The notes beneath the pieces are model-generated. The model saw only the letters and a program-made list of their open reading frames with translations. It ran no database searches and was not told where the DNA came from. Source: Mactromeris polynyma (taxonomy: Eukaryota; Mollusca; Bivalvia; Venerida; Mactridae). Taken from it: a stretch of 64,000 nucleotides of DNA. The stretch spans positions 27,842,619 to 27,906,618 of the forward strand of contig JASFXZ010000001.1 of the NCBI GenBank assembly GCA_032209605.1, written 5' to 3'. This document shows positions 63,401 through 64,000 of this stretch, piece after piece (the first letter of the stretch is position 1; each line of letters opens with the position of its first letter). Made by a program: the position numbers and the translations under genes.

Positions 63401-63957
63401 TAGAACAAATCCAATTGACAAATACCACGACAAACTTAAGTAAAATAACAATCATTCATGATATTTATCTCCATGTTAACTCAGAATTTCTTTACATTGC
63501 AATGAGATTACATCTCATTCTGTGATCATATCAATCCTGTGAAACAAAATGTACGCGGCACAACAGTTTTAACACGACTCAAGGAGAGCAGATTTGCATT
63601 TTATTCTCCTATAAATCCGAACACATGAACATCTCTACTATAAATTCTGAAAACAGGAACATTAGCAGGGTTTTATTCCAAGGTTTATAGTGTGTTTACG
63701 AACAAACCTCAGAAATTTATGCAAAATTATTCTACATGACCTTAACAACATACCTCAGCAAAGAAATCTTGCATAGCTTCCTTGAATTTTACAACAAGAC
63801 TGTCTACCAGAGTTTTACGAGCGACATCACATTTTCCGCTGATAGCATAGGCCTCGTCACACAAACATTCAAAACACTTAGAACAGGATTCCAAGACTTC
63901 CTGATCTGTATGCTTCTCCACAATCTCATGTAAGTATCGTAATAGCCCTTCGAGATT
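45417..63957 (-). CDS. STAG: Cohesin subunit SA / stromal antigen (Scc3), 3' half
   Basis: Minus-strand exons in transcript order: 63957–63754, 63116–63046, 62595–62337, 61757–61604, 61192–61059, 60481–60380, 59913–59765, 59227–59099, 58439–58255, 56960–56801, 50774–50679, 50235–50091, 48835–48548, 45443–45417. All are GT–AG and all phases join, giving about 700 residues. The 5' part lies beyond the right edge. Stretches shared with human STAG1/STAG2 include [73 protein letters not shown] and LTYRNSLV. This covers the C-terminal HEAT repeats and tail. The tail differs from vertebrates: a basic patch (QKRYGKKR), [17 protein letters not shown], a His/Gln-rich exon, then a Pro/Gln/His/Met-rich exon. 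STAG binds RAD21 and loads and positions cohesin on chromatin. Invertebrates usually have one gene, so STAG1 versus STAG2 is not assigned. The last exon is the least certain. Confidence 0.93.
45531..45658. mobile_element. Short inverted-repeat element, possibly hAT-like
   Basis: CAGGGGTGTCA at 45531 faces TGACAACCCTG ending at 45658 (10 of 11 pairs). No target duplication is clear. Low support. Confidence 0.3.
45730..46542. mobile_element. 813-bp TA-flanked transposon remnant in STAG last intron
   Basis: CAGTTAAACTTCGATAACTC at 45730 has an exact inverted copy GAGTTATCGAAGTTTAACTG ending at 46542, a perfect 20-bp pair. TA lies outside each end (45728–45729, 46543–46544). Further GAGTTATCG/CTCGAGTTCTCG motifs recur inside. 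No transposase frame is recognisable. This fits a non-autonomous Tc1/mariner or pogo-type element, relatively young since the ends match exactly. Confidence 0.8.
47918..48075. repeat. TGACC(T/G)TGACCAGCC simple tandem repeat
   Basis: Irregular repeats of CAGCCTGTGACCTTGACCAG and CCTGTGACTGTGACCAG over about 160 bp, in the STAG last intron. Non-coding. Confidence 0.8.
51680..51886. repeat. 42-bp tandem repeat, about 5 copies, STAG intron
   Basis: Units of 42 bp containing CACCTGTATCATAGCAACCC and CACATGTATCAGGGT are almost identical. The 14-codon period makes open frames on both strands; these are artefacts. Confidence 0.9.
52593..52750 (-). repeat. Interspersed repeat copy (inverse of the 27315 copy)
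   Basis: Its reverse complement matches the copy at 27315–27518 in order: GGATGAATGGATTTAA, AAAATACAGGTC, GAAGAATTATGACCCTTTTTCGAC and a tail GGGGAATCCGTGTCCTATGG. It lies in a STAG intron. Confidence 0.65.
53340..53670. repeat. GAT/AATGATG-rich low-complexity tract
   Basis: Imperfect GAT, AAT and GATAATGATG repeats. The 76-codon Asp/Asn-rich plus frame and its Ser/Leu/Ile minus shadow follow composition only. It lies in a STAG intron. Confidence 0.85.
54065..54240. repeat. GATGATAATG tract with 68-bp internal duplication
   Basis: Two copies of a segment containing GATGATAATGAAACTAGTGT and GATAATGATGGAAGTGAAG lie side by side. Low complexity, intronic. Confidence 0.85.
57117..57200 (+). mobile_element. 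Single transposon end (pogo/Tigger-like), truncated
   Basis: CAGTCGAAACCCGTTATGTC directly follows TA, which resembles terminal inverted repeats of pogo-family elements. A matching right end is not found within the next kilobase, so only one end is preserved or the partner has diverged. It lies in a STAG intron. Confidence 0.45.
62197..62300. repeat. Long near-perfect hairpin in a STAG intron
   Basis: TGCTTATTTGATATTGTTTT (from about 62215) is repeated in inverted form (AAAACAATATCAAATAAGCA). Pairing continues outward through ATCTTACAT/ATGTAAGAT and TAAATAG/CTATTTA with small bulges. Arms are about 45 nt around a loop of roughly 8 nt. It starts only 37 bp beyond the donor of the 62337–62595 exon. 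Confidence 0.85.
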
Positions 63958-64000
63958 CTACAAACCATAAATTTGTCAATGAGAAAATTGTTTACAAATA

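Overview
The window is AT-rich animal DNA with long GT–AG introns, four protein-coding genes and many satellites and DNA-transposon remnants. The organism is most likely a mollusc, probably a bivalve. That is an inference from an intronless RING/B-box/propeller TRIM gene, many DNA-transposon remnants, a dispersed TTATCTCCCTT / AAGGGAGATAA motif, and interspersed repeats of a type I associate with bivalve genomes. No species can be fixed from the sequence alone.

Layout: (1) 1–5548 has no recognised gene but holds a 1.5-kb palindrome-chain element (2424–3958). (2) 5549–9510 (+) is SPCS2, a signal peptidase complex subunit, without its first exon. Two satellites lie in its last intron. (3) 10.9–18.5 kb is gene-free and contains a TA-flanked pogo-like element (14726–17317) with a transposase scrap and a 1.2-kb 20-bp satellite. 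(4) 18659–32335 (+) is INTS6, complete in 18 coding exons (891 codons), with all splice phases consistent. (5) 32.3–37.9 kb is intergenic, with a long hairpin, a 170-bp repeat array and a small inverted-repeat element. (6) 37893–39896 (−) is a single-exon TRIM-type E3 ligase. (7) 40.8–43.5 kb holds a 36-bp satellite, a 15-bp satellite and a TA-flanked MITE. (8) 45417–63957 (−) is the 3' half of the cohesin subunit STAG (SA/Scc3): 14 coding exons, about 700 residues, with the 5' part beyond the right edge.

The genes are unrelated core functions (ER signal peptide cleavage, Integrator/PP2A transcription attenuation, cohesin) plus one TRIM ligase. Nothing suggests co-regulation or an operon. INTS6 and TRIM converge, as do SPCS2 and INTS6 in tandem. 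TRIM and STAG are both on the minus strand.

Nearly all long open frames outside these genes come from satellites whose repeat unit, or a small multiple of it, is divisible by three and lacks stops. I found no bacterial-style system, CRISPR array, rRNA or functional tRNA. The most unusual structures are the palindrome-chain element, the pogo-like element with an indel-free satellite, two long intronic/UTR hairpins, and alternative C-terminal exon choices in STAG and INTS6.
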